Below are positions 43,007-51,494 of a DNA stretch of 64,000 nucleotides, one piece after another. The notes under the pieces are model-generated. The model saw nothing but the letters and a program-made list of their open reading frames with translations, was not told the DNA's origin and searched no databases. The position numbers and the translations under genes are program-made. The first letter of the stretch is position 1, and every line of letters begins with the position of its first letter. Origin of the DNA: Ponticaulis sp. (GTDB lineage Bacteria; Pseudomonadota; Alphaproteobacteria; Caulobacterales; Hyphomonadaceae); contig NZLU01000063.1 in assembly GCA_002692725.1 (NCBI GenBank), positions 62,001-126,000 of the forward strand. Direction: 5' to 3'.

Positions 43007-44968
43007 TTAATCGTAAATCACATCCCAGAGCCACGCTGTCGTGTCAGAAGAGCCCGTGAGCACGGTCCGCCCATCCGGGCTGAACGCCACGGAATTGACA
43101 TAGGCCTCATGGCCTCTCAGCGTGTGGAGGGTTTCCCCGGTTTCCACGCTCCAGAGCCGCGCTGTCTTGTCATCAGAGCCCGTGAGCACGGTCCGTCCAT
43201 CCGGGCTGAACGCCACGGACGAGACCCTGCCCTCATGGCTCGTCAGCGTGTGGAGGGTCTCCCCCGTCTCCACGCTCCAGAGCCGCGCTGCACTGTCAAA
43301 CGAGCCCGTGAGCACGGTACGCCCATCCGGGCTGAACGCCACGGACCAGACCGGACCCCGACGGCCCGTCAGCGCGTGGAGCGTCTCCCCAGTGTCTACG
43401 CTCCAGAGCCGCGCTGTCCCGTCATCAGAGCCCGTGAGCACGGTCCGTCCATCCGGGCTGAACGCCACGGACCAGACCGGTCCCAGATGGCCCGTCAGCA
43501 TTTGGAGCGTCTCACCGGTCTCCACGCTCCACAGCCGCGCTGTCCCGTCACCAGAGCCGGTGAGCATTGTCCGCCCATCCGGGCTGAACGCCACGGAGGA
43601 GACATAGTCCTCAAGGCCCGTCAGCGTGTGGAGGGTCTTCCCCGTCTCCACGCTCCAGAGCCGCGCAGTTTTGTCTTCGGAGCCCGTGAGCACGGTCCGC
43701 CCGTCCGGGCTGAACGCCACGGACATGACATTGCTCTCATGGTCCGTCAGCGTGTGGAGGGGCTCTCCCGTCTCCACGCTCCAAAGCCGCACTGTCCTGC
43801 CACCGCCCGTAAGCACGGTCCGCCCATCCGGGCTGAACGCCACGGAAGAAACCCAGAGAATATGTCCCGAAAGAATTTTATCAAGGCGGACTCCCGCAAT
43901 TTGCTTTTCGGGAGTAAAATCGGACAGCGGGGGCGGCGCTGACGATGAAGATTTGCCGGTTTGAATTGGCTGCTTATTTGTCGATGTGTCTAAGATTTTC
44001 GGAAGTCCGAACACACAAAACCAAGCGACAACAAGCGCCAAAACAATCGCCGCTGGGGCTTCCAACCACCCCCATCGTTTGCCGCCAGGCGTTGAGCGAC
44101 CTGTACCAGCTTTCCGGCTCTTGCCCTGAATGCCCTTCTGCGTGCTGCGCACATGTTTTTGCAGCCTCGGAAAAAGCGCCTTGCCCCCATTATGGCGAGA
44201 GAGGAAATCCGCAATCGCCTCAGCATTCGTCTGATCGAGATCGTCCCACTCTTCCAGCTGTTTCAGCTGACGCGCAGCCCGGAACGCAATCGGCCCGTCA
44301 GGCACATGAGACAGGAACAAGCGATAATCCGCCGGGTTCAGGCTGTGCTGAATCTCACGGAATTCGGCTGCGGCGTCACCGGTCACTATGGCCGTGTCAG
44401 AGGCCTCACCCATGCGGGAGGCGGCTTTTGCAGCAGCTTCCAGATCGACAGGCGGCTGCTTTTCAGCTTCCCGCTTGTCGGGAATGGCTGACAGGGAAAA
44501 TTTCGCGAGACTTTGCTTGCCGTATTTGCGCCATTCTTCATGGAGGGATTTCAGGGTCGTGCGATCAGCGGTGGCGTGACGCCCCAGTTTCTCTTCAAGC
44601 GTTTCGATCAGCTTTTCTGGTCGATAGGCTGCCGGTTCGGCGCTCCAGCGGCGCAAATCTTCATACTGGCCTTTGGCGAACTCGGTATCGAGCGTGCAAT
44701 CTTCGATCATCACCGGCACATAAGTGTCGTTATACCGGGCGGTCATGGCTTCGAGCTTCACCCAGGGGCTGTTGGCTGACAAGGAATCCCAGAGCACTAC
44801 AACGGCCTTGGCCGCATTCAGCTCGCGCATGATCTGGAGGTCGAAATCCGTGCCCGTTTTCAGCTGATAATCATACCAGACGGAAAAGCCATGCGCCTCC
44901 AATATGTGGCGCAGATGCTCCGCAGCATTTTTCCGTTCCGCCTTGTAAGAGATAAACACGTCCGCCAT
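43007..44968 (-). CDS. TIR domain - transmembrane - seven WD40 repeats protein
   Basis: 653 residues. About 1-135 is a TIR domain (MADVFISYKAERKNAAEHLR, GFSVWYDYQLKTG, AVVVLWDSLSANSPWVKLEA with the likely catalytic glutamate). A hydrophilic linker leads to one hydrophobic segment (about 298-323), then seven WD40 repeats of 42 residues each (SVAFSPDGRTVLTGS...TARLWSVETGE). A cytoplasmic TIR with a WD40 propeller across the membrane is the likely topology. TIR domains of bacteria often cleave NAD in phage defence. The substrate here is inferred. It is next to a second TIR gene. Confidence 0.92.
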   Translation of the reverse strand: MADVFISYKAERKNAAEHLRHILEAHGFSVWYDYQLKTGTDFDLQIMRELNAAKAVVVLWDSLSANSPWVKLEAMTARYNDTYVPVMIEDCTLDTEFAKGQYEDLRRWSAEPAAYRPEKLIETLEEKLGRHATADRTTLKSLHEEWRKYGKQSLAKFSLSAIPDKREAEKQPPVDLEAAAKAASRMGEASDTAIVTGDAAAEFREIQHSLNPADYRLFLSHVPDGPIAFRAARQLKQLEEWDDLDQTNAEAIADFLSRHNGGKALFPRLQKHVRSTQKGIQGKSRKAGTGRSTPGGKRWGWLEAPAAIVLALVVAWFCVFGLPKILDTSTNKQPIQTGKSSSSAPPPLSDFTPEKQIAGVRLDKILSGHILWVSSVAFSPDGRTVLTGGGRTVRLWSVETGEPLHTLTDHESNVMSVAFSPDGRTVLTGSEDKTARLWSVETGKTLHTLTGLEDYVSSVAFSPDGRTMLTGSGDGTARLWSVETGETLQMLTGHLGPVWSVAFSPDGRTVLTGSDDGTARLWSVDTGETLHALTGRRGPVWSVAFSPDGRTVLTGSFDSAARLWSVETGETLHTLTSHEGRVSSVAFSPDGRTVLTGSDDKTARLWSVETGETLHTLRGHEAYVNSVAFSPDGRTVLTGSSDTTAWLWDVIYD

Positions 44969-45079
44969 GGTTTTTCCTTACGGAGAATTCATGCGGTTGT
45001 GAACCGGGTTTTATGAACGCTGTGAGCGCCTGCGTGATGTGGGCGGAGTTGGTGGTGGGGCGTGTGTTTGTTTTGTCCA

Positions 45080-45105
45080 GATCCCCGCCTGCGCGGGGAT
45101 GAGCG
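45080..45105. repeat. Second copy of the 26-bp GC-rich palindromic repeat
   Basis: GATCCCCGCCTGCGCGGGG plus ATGAGCG is identical to the sequence at 42901-42926. It lies 8 bp beyond the stop of the second TIR gene (45114), so the two copies bracket the TIR-WD40 gene. Confidence 0.8.
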
Positions 45106-45113
45106 AGAACCTC

Positions 45114-47042
45114 TTAAAACCAGATTTCGACGCGGTTTTTGCGCAAGCCTTTGAACCGGCCCTCAAGGGAGATAAACCGCTCATACCCCTTGCTCCAGTT
45201 TTTTAGAATTTGCTCGGTTTGTGCGTTCGCGTCGCCGGAGCGATCCAGATCGGACAGCGCGGCCTCGGCCGCTGCAATACAGGCCTCAGTCAGATCGGTT
45301 TTCACCTGCTCTTCCTGAATGTCATAATAATACCGGATAGACCGTGTGGCATCGCCCTTTACGAGCTCGAGCGAGACCGTATAGCCGCGCTCACGTAGTT
45401 TTGCGGCGAACAATTCAGCGGCTTTCATCTTTTCCTGGGTGCTGACATGGATGACCAGATCAGAAATCTGATAGGCCAACCTGTCCTGAGAGGAATAGGA
45501 GCGATCTTTCAGAGCCGGGGTTTGTCTGATCGGCATCTGCACCTGAGCACGCGGCGGCGGAGGCTGAGCCGTGTTGTCCCCGCCGGTTGCCGGGGCGAGC
45601 GGCGCGGGCATTTGCTGTTGGACATAAATACTCTGCTGGCGAACCGCATCCGTCATGCCAAGCTCGCAGGCTGAGAGTGTGTATTGCTCGCAAATGACCG
45701 CGCGCGCATTCTCGCAAAACCGGTCGGGAGCCTTGTCGAGAAATCGCAGGACGGAAGGCACTTGCGGGTCTTCCAGGACCTCAATCGAGACCTCATCCAG
45801 CCCGGCGCGAATATCGCTGACACTGGCATTGTCGAGGCAGGCATAGACCGCCCGGCTGAGCACATCGCGCCCTAGCTGGACGCGCAGTCCGGTCCGCGCC
45901 ATTTCGAGCGCCTCGCCGGTAAGCACCAGATCCTCAGCATTGAGGGCCGCCATATCGTCTTGCTGTTCGGCGATGAGGTCATTGATCGTGGCGATGGCGT
46001 CGGAGTTTTCCTTGAAGAAGAAGATCTTTGCGAGGTCACGCCGCATGGACCGGATGGTGTCGCGGTGCGCCGTCTTGGCCGCCGGGCTCAGGCTGTTGAT
46101 CTCGTCCTGAAGGAATTGAATGCCGGTCTGCGCCTGATCGAGCGGCTGTTCATCAAAAATCTCTTCCGGGGTGAGGCGTTCAAATTCGCTGAGCGCCAGC
46201 TGGCGTTTGGAATCGGCCCAGAAATTGGCGGCGCGCGCCAGCGCCAGATTGTCATTGGTGGCGGTGATGAGTTCGGCTGACTTGTCTTCCAGTTCGCCGA
46301 GTGTCTGTTGTTGCTGCCAGTAGAAATAGCCCGTCGCACCAAGGAGTGCGGCTGTGATGAAAACAGCCGACCAGGCGACGGACCGCGCGCGTTTCGCATT
46401 GCGGATGCGGATATCTTCGCGCTCCCGACTGGCCGCGATAAAGGACTGGATTTCGGGCGGAATTTCATTTCCCTTGGGAACACTATTGCTCCAGGTCTCG
46501 GCCTCCTCCAGCAGCACGCCGCTGAGAAGAAGCTCACTGGATTGCGAATTGCCCCAATCGACGGCGCGCTCGTCATAGCGACGTTTCTGGCGCAGCCAGT
46601 CGAGATCGAGACGCAGGGCTTCGTCGAGCTTGCCCATGCCGACATAAAAGCCCGAATCCGGGATCTCGCTGTCAGAGTAGAATTGGATGTATTGCAGGCG
46701 TGCGAGGTCCTCTGGCACCTGCGTGCCGGGCGGCAGCGCCTGTGGCAGCACCGGCACCATGCGTTTGCCCTGGGTCAGCGCCTGAGTGAGTTCCCAATTG
46801 CAATAATGGGAGTCGAGATATTTTGCCGTGAGGATGAAGACGACGGTATCGCATTGCGCGATCATGCCTGCCAGCCGGTCTTCCCAGGGTTCGCCCGGAA
46901 CAATGGCTTGGGTGTCGATCAGCGGATCATAGCCCTTATCCTTCAGGACAAGTTCGAGCTGGCGGGCAAAATAGCGGTCTTCCCGGCAATAGGAGAGAAA
47001 GACGCGCGCATCCGAAACGCTTGAGACCTGCTCCGCCGACAT
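45114..47042 (-). CDS. TIR-domain transmembrane protein with unknown C-terminal domain
   Basis: 642 residues. TIR domain about 12-140 (RVFLSYCREDRYFARQLELV, PLIDTQAIVPGEPWEDRL, and SHYCNWELTQAL with the expected glutamate). One hydrophobic segment lies near residues 218-238 (SVAWSAVFITAALLGATGYF), followed by a coiled-coil stretch, a long helical region with several cysteines, a proline-rich linker (about 490-515) and a C-terminal domain (QISDLVIHVSTQEKMKAAEL, GYTVSLELVKG) that looks like LytR_C or SPOR-type domains in outline. The C-terminal part probably senses something outside the cytoplasm. Confidence 0.88.
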   Translation of the reverse strand: MSAEQVSSVSDARVFLSYCREDRYFARQLELVLKDKGYDPLIDTQAIVPGEPWEDRLAGMIAQCDTVVFILTAKYLDSHYCNWELTQALTQGKRMVPVLPQALPPGTQVPEDLARLQYIQFYSDSEIPDSGFYVGMGKLDEALRLDLDWLRQKRRYDERAVDWGNSQSSELLLSGVLLEEAETWSNSVPKGNEIPPEIQSFIAASREREDIRIRNAKRARSVAWSAVFITAALLGATGYFYWQQQQTLGELEDKSAELITATNDNLALARAANFWADSKRQLALSEFERLTPEEIFDEQPLDQAQTGIQFLQDEINSLSPAAKTAHRDTIRSMRRDLAKIFFFKENSDAIATINDLIAEQQDDMAALNAEDLVLTGEALEMARTGLRVQLGRDVLSRAVYACLDNASVSDIRAGLDEVSIEVLEDPQVPSVLRFLDKAPDRFCENARAVICEQYTLSACELGMTDAVRQQSIYVQQQMPAPLAPATGGDNTAQPPPPRAQVQMPIRQTPALKDRSYSSQDRLAYQISDLVIHVSTQEKMKAAELFAAKLRERGYTVSLELVKGDATRSIRYYYDIQEEQVKTDLTEACIAAAEAALSDLDRSGDANAQTEQILKNWSKGYERFISLEGRFKGLRKNRVEIWF

Positions 47043-47412
47043 ACACCACCTCCCACAACCGGCGGCAGTGTATCATCACTCGCCGATTTCGGGAATTTTA
47101 ATTGATGAGACAGTTATGAGAATCATTGTCTCTTCAGCAACCTTGCTGAGAAGTTAAGTCAACCAGCAGGCTCTTTCACAGAATCCATTCCAAAGTCGCT
47201 TCGAATGCCTGGATAGTCGCCTGCTAGCTGGAAACTGCTTTGATAATAAAGCGTTTCGAGCTATTCAAGCGCCTGAATTGAGCGCGAATACAAATCAATC
47301 CCGCCTCGATAGCGCGCAGTTTGTTGCCTTCAGCTAGCGCTTTCTCGCTAGAGTTTGACAAAGTTGCAAAAATATAATTTGCACTCATTTATGAGCTAGA
47401 TTAATTGCTGCA
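47043..47412. other. 370-bp AT-rich intergenic region
   Basis: No ORF of note and no repeat or terminator that I can identify. It separates the second TIR gene from the gtr-type cassette. Composition changes from GC-rich to AT-rich here and stays so to about 50.5 kb. Confidence 0.6.
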
Positions 47413-49092
47413 ATGGGTGGGGTGGTCAGCAAAAACATGGTGAAGCTTTTTGATCGCTCCGGACTTGTTCTGGCTGCGTTTGTTTTCTTGGCGTGTTTCT
47501 TGGCAGCTGTTGTTGGCTCAGAAACAATCAATGAAAACGGCGATGTCGAACATAAGTGGATTCCAATATCGTACTGGGCAGAATTCCGGTTGCCAGACTT
47601 CGATGCGAACCATCACAATTTAAGATGGGGAATGAACTTCCCGGCAACGGTCTGGGTATTCCTTTTCGGTTCGTCAGCGGCGTCTTATTTAGTCTTAAAT
47701 TATCTTGTCTTCTCACTGTCGGGATCTTTGTTAGCAGTACTAACCCGCTTTGTGTCAGGCGCACCAATTTCCATTCTGGCTGCAGCTTTCTGGATTCTGA
47801 ATCCAACAAGCTATTTTATGGCACCGGCCTTTATGCCTTCCCTTTATACCTGCCTCGGGCTTCTTATCGTCATTGCACTAATCTGCAAATACGAAATGAC
47901 CGCCAATTTAACTTACTACTTTGCGGCGATTTTGTGCCTATTCGTGGTCTACGGCATAAAAGAAACAAACGTATTTTTCTATTTTGGTCTCGGGTTGTTA
48001 GAATTATTCAGGCAAAGATGGAAAGAATTGACTATCGCTGTCGTCGGAACACTTTTTCTTTTTGCCGTGGAAACGATATCCACGAATGCGATTTTATCTT
48101 CATCCCATATTCTGTTCGGCAGACCACAAGCGATAGTTCAAGGCGGACACATTACCGGAATGGAGACCATCTATAACAATTACGAATATATTGACATCGC
48201 TCGAAGATGGTGGCTTTTAAATCTTACTGAATATTTGTCAAAAATTGCCTACTTCGCCTTTTTTGTTTGCAGTTTTTTACTTTTATTTTCGTCAAAAATT
48301 TTCAAAGTAAACTCTTTGTTGCCAGAATATTCCGAGAGTGAAAAATCTCGATTTAGGGCAATTGAATTTTGTATCTATATTGGACTGTCCTTCGCATTAG
48401 TGAACACTTTTTTTATCATTTCGCTATCTCCGTTAGTACTTGGACAACCGCTGAATGACCGTTATCTCTGGCCACTTCTGCCCATATCTATATTGGTAAT
48501 TGGCGGAGCGATCGGCCTAATAACGAACAATGTAAAATTTCCATCTATACTTCGTAAATTTGGTGAACGAAAAGAATATCTCAGTATTTTGACGATAGCA
48601 CTTTTGGTTATTTCAGTTGTTTCTCACTGGTCTTACAGAAACGTTCTGATACCTACAACTCGCCAAGGGGTGAGCGAGCCTTATTGGCTCGGATCTGCGG
48701 ATACCTATTTCAACCAGTCGATTACCGAGCCACTAAATAATGGATGCCAATTACTTTTCGGCAGCACTCGCGCCGCTTGGTCAGCGCTCGCTTTTTCCTA
48801 TCCAACACAATTCCAGTCAGAACCAGAGGCCTATTACGAACGCCAATTAGACGGCCTGACTTTCGCCGACGGACGAACACTGAGCTCTGAAGTAATTCCA
48901 ATCGAATCCGCACTCGAGCAATGGCCCGCTCTCGAAACAAAATTGCATGTGGGCACTAGTCCAAAGCAAGTTGTCACTAAACCCGTCTTGCTAAGGATCC
49001 ACACGTCCGGCAGCGGGGTTCAGCAAAACTGCAACACAACAAACTATCTAGGGTATAATGATATACCAATCGACGAACAGAAACTAAACTAG
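47413..49092 (+). CDS. Polytopic membrane protein, GT-C-like (GtrC-type) candidate glycosyltransferase
   Basis: 559 residues with about ten hydrophobic segments and a C-terminal soluble region (about 420-559). No classical DXD is seen, but a large first extracytoplasmic loop after TM1 (ETINENGDVEHKWIPISYWA) fits GT-C topology. It precedes GtrB- and GtrA-like genes, as in O-antigen modification cassettes where the third gene carries specificity. Codon use and composition are AT-rich relative to the flanks. The start could instead be the ATG at 47437. Confidence 0.75.
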   Translation: MGGVVSKNMVKLFDRSGLVLAAFVFLACFLAAVVGSETINENGDVEHKWIPISYWAEFRLPDFDANHHNLRWGMNFPATVWVFLFGSSAASYLVLNYLVFSLSGSLLAVLTRFVSGAPISILAAAFWILNPTSYFMAPAFMPSLYTCLGLLIVIALICKYEMTANLTYYFAAILCLFVVYGIKETNVFFYFGLGLLELFRQRWKELTIAVVGTLFLFAVETISTNAILSSSHILFGRPQAIVQGGHITGMETIYNNYEYIDIARRWWLLNLTEYLSKIAYFAFFVCSFLLLFSSKIFKVNSLLPEYSESEKSRFRAIEFCIYIGLSFALVNTFFIISLSPLVLGQPLNDRYLWPLLPISILVIGGAIGLITNNVKFPSILRKFGERKEYLSILTIALLVISVVSHWSYRNVLIPTTRQGVSEPYWLGSADTYFNQSITEPLNNGCQLLFGSTRAAWSALAFSYPTQFQSEPEAYYERQLDGLTFADGRTLSSEVIPIESALEQWPALETKLHVGTSPKQVVTKPVLLRIHTSGSGVQQNCNTTNYLGYNDIPIDEQKLN

Positions 49093-50120
49093 TGCGACGT
49101 TCGGAAAAACTATGGGACACAACAGCGATGAGTTATGAGACATTGCAAGAGAGCAAACCAGAGAGTTCCGAACTCGTAAAAGCAGGAAATCGTTTTGCCA
49201 ATGGCGCAAACGTTGCTGTGATTGTGCCATGCTATAATGAAGAACTTACGATAGAAAGTGTTGTCCAAGACTTTCGACAGGTATTACCAGAGGCGAAGAT
49301 ATATGTGTTCGACAACAATTCGTCAGACAGGACATCCGAAATTGCGTCAAACTGCGGTGCAATCGTACGTCATGAGCGACGGCAGGGAAAAGGTTTCGCA
49401 ATACGGCGAGCTTTTGCAGATGTAGACGCCGAAATCATATTGATGGTTGATGGCGATGCTACGTATGACGCTTCCGCCGCCACAGAGCTCATTCAACGTT
49501 GTGTGGACGGGCCATTTGACTATGTAAACGGCGCACGCATCCATGAATCAACGGAAGCTTACAGACCTGGACACGAGTTCGGGAATAAAATGCTCACCGG
49601 GGTTGTTGCTTGGATTTTCGGACGCCAAGTCGACGATATGCTTTCGGGATATAAGGCGTTATCTCGGCGTTTTATCAAATCATTTCCGGCCTCCTCCACG
49701 GGCTTCGAAATCGAGACTGAATTGATGGTACACGCCCTGGAACTCGGCATGCCGATTTCAGAAATTCAGACAAAATACAAAGAACGCCCCCCGAATTCGG
49801 TCAGTAAACTCAATACGTTTCGAGATGGCTTCCGAATTCTTTTGACCATTGTGCAACTTGTCCGTCGCGAACGTCCGTTTTTCTTTTTTTCGATGATTGG
49901 TCTTTGTTTGTTTGTTCTTTCAGTAGCTTTATCCGTTCCCGTCATTCTGGAATATTTCGAGACCGGCCTGGTGAGACGGCTACCGACATTTATCTTGAGC
50001 GGATTCATCGGACTATTGGCGGTTTTCGCCAGTTTCACCGGACTAATTCTAGACCTTATACATCGAGGACGGCATGAGGTCAGAAAGTTGGCTTATCTAA
50101 GCTTTAAGGCCCCTAGCTGA
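49092..50120 (+). CDS. Family 2 glycosyltransferase, GtrB/DPM1-like
   Basis: 342 residues. GT-A domain with NVAVIVPCYNEELTIESVVQ, FDNNSSDRT, and the metal site MVDGDATYD, then the DMLSGYKALSRRF acceptor-loop signature of the polyprenyl-phosphate sugar synthase group. Two C-terminal transmembrane segments (about 265-285 and 300-325) are as in GtrB. It probably loads a sugar onto undecaprenyl phosphate. The GTG start overlaps the previous stop; an ATG at 49128 is an alternative. Confidence 0.9.
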   Translation: MRRSEKLWDTTAMSYETLQESKPESSELVKAGNRFANGANVAVIVPCYNEELTIESVVQDFRQVLPEAKIYVFDNNSSDRTSEIASNCGAIVRHERRQGKGFAIRRAFADVDAEIILMVDGDATYDASAATELIQRCVDGPFDYVNGARIHESTEAYRPGHEFGNKMLTGVVAWIFGRQVDDMLSGYKALSRRFIKSFPASSTGFEIETELMVHALELGMPISEIQTKYKERPPNSVSKLNTFRDGFRILLTIVQLVRRERPFFFFSMIGLCLFVLSVALSVPVILEYFETGLVRRLPTFILSGFIGLLAVFASFTGLILDLIHRGRHEVRKLAYLSFKAPS

Positions 50121-50121
50121 C

Positions 50122-50517
50122 ATGAAGATAGCTGCGCAGGTTATTCGGTTTAGCGTTGTCGGCGGTGTTGGTTTCGTTGTTGATGGAGGACTATTGTATT
50201 GTTTGACTTCGGCAGGTTTTGATCCGGTCTTAGCGCGCTCTTTTTCGTTCCCGTTAGCACTAATTTCCACTTTCACTCTGAATAGAATATGGACTTTCAA
50301 GAGTGAAATACGTACCAACATTATCAAACAGTTTTTTAAATATCTGGCCTCTCAACTCGTCGGAGCAACAGCGAACTTTATTTGTTTTGCTGTCGTTTTG
50401 AGTTTCATGGTTGATACGCCAACCAATTCTTTGATCGCCTTTGCCCTTGCCTCAGGAATCGGAATGTTTTTTAATTTCGCGGGATCTAAATTTTTTGTAT
50501 TCCGACAAACTACTTAG
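50122..50517 (+). CDS. GtrA family membrane protein (putative flippase)
   Basis: 131 residues with four hydrophobic segments. The family signatures are IRFSVVGGVGFVVDGGLLYC, TFTLNRIWTFKSE and the terminal FNFAGSKFFVFRQ. In gtr cassettes GtrA flips the polyprenyl-linked sugar made by GtrB. It starts 1 bp after the stop of the GtrB-like gene, so the three genes form an operon. Confidence 0.93.
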   Translation: MKIAAQVIRFSVVGGVGFVVDGGLLYCLTSAGFDPVLARSFSFPLALISTFTLNRIWTFKSEIRTNIIKQFFKYLASQLVGATANFICFAVVLSFMVDTPTNSLIAFALASGIGMFFNFAGSKFFVFRQTT

Positions 50518-50603
50518 TGTACACACCGCTTTTTCGCGAAGTTTTACGCACGCGACGCAGTCTAGGACCTCAAAGTGAGCGACACTGCTCCGCTCCATCC
50601 TTT

Positions 50604-50629
50604 ACAGTAGGTTCGCGAGCTTCTACTGT
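50604..50629 (-). terminator. Possible transcription end after cheR
   Basis: ACAGTAG and CTACTGT form a 7-bp stem about 12 bp beyond the cheR stop. No T tract follows on the minus strand, so it is only a putative terminator. Confidence 0.35.
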
Positions 50630-50640
50630 GGCCTAGACGT

Positions 50641-51492
50641 TTACGCCGCGCGGATGCCGGACGCAGATGTTCCTGGACGCTGGCCAGAGCTCTTTTCGTA
50701 AAGACCACGGGCCGATTTGTTCGGTGAGAAACAATCGACAACGCCGACAACCGTTTCAGCAGCTCCCAGAAGCAGGAAACTTTTCTCATTCATCTGAGCC
50801 GAAACCCGTTTGAGGATGTCGCGCTTGGTCTCTAGGTCAAAATAGATCAGAACGTTACGGCAGAACACAACATCAAATTTGCCGAGGCCTGTCAGAGGAT
50901 CCAGCAAGTTCACATTGCGGAAGGCGACGCGCGAGCGGATGGTGTCTGACAATTTCCAGACATCACCCTGTTGCGTGAAATAGGTCATCAGCTGGCGGAT
51001 CGGCAGACCGCGCTGAACTTCAAACTGGCTGTAAACGCCTGCGCGCGCTTTTTCGAGCACACGATCGGAGATGTCGACCGCGACGATCTCAACCGGCAGG
51101 CCGCCAGTGAGTTCGGGACGCTGGTCGAGCATCATGGCGATGGAATAAGGCTCCTGACCGGTCGAACAGGCCGCGCAGAGAATACGCAGGCGTTGCCCGG
51201 GGCGAGAGTCCTTCAGTGCAGGCAGGATGGTCTGCTCGAGATGATCAAACGGTGTCTTGTCGCGATAGAAAAAGGTTTCATTGGTCGTCATCGCGTCGAC
51301 AATGGTCTTCATCATGGCTTCGTCGCGACGACGGCGCACCATGCCGATGAGCTCGTCAATGCTGTCCAGCCCTTCTTTCCGCGCGATTGGCGACAGACGG
51401 CTTTCCAGAAGATACATTTTGTCCGGGCCGATCACGATACCGGAGCGGCGCTTCAATTCAGATGTCACAAAGTCAAAATCAGATTGGTTCAT
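50641..51492 (-). CDS. cheR: CheR, chemoreceptor methyltransferase
   Basis: 283 residues with an N-terminal helical domain and the S-adenosylmethionine-binding region (LRILCAACSTGQEPYSIAMM), followed by FDVVFCRNVLIYFD. It methylates receptor glutamates. Last gene of the operon, 2 bp after cheB. Confidence 0.97.
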   Translation of the reverse strand: MNQSDFDFVTSELKRRSGIVIGPDKMYLLESRLSPIARKEGLDSIDELIGMVRRRRDEAMMKTIVDAMTTNETFFYRDKTPFDHLEQTILPALKDSRPGQRLRILCAACSTGQEPYSIAMMLDQRPELTGGLPVEIVAVDISDRVLEKARAGVYSQFEVQRGLPIRQLMTYFTQQGDVWKLSDTIRSRVAFRNVNLLDPLTGLGKFDVVFCRNVLIYFDLETKRDILKRVSAQMNEKSFLLLGAAETVVGVVDCFSPNKSARGLYEKSSGQRPGTSASGIRAA

Positions 51493-51494
51493 GA

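Noticed and set aside
43030..43870. Regular repeats with a 126-bp period, considered as a CRISPR-like or satellite array
   Set aside because: The period equals 42 codons, the frame is open throughout and every unit translates to a WD40 repeat.
42845..43942. 365-residue plus-strand frame with repeated segments opposite the WD40 region
   Set aside because: Its repeats are the antisense image of the WD40 units; the minus-strand frame has a complete, well-known repeat family.
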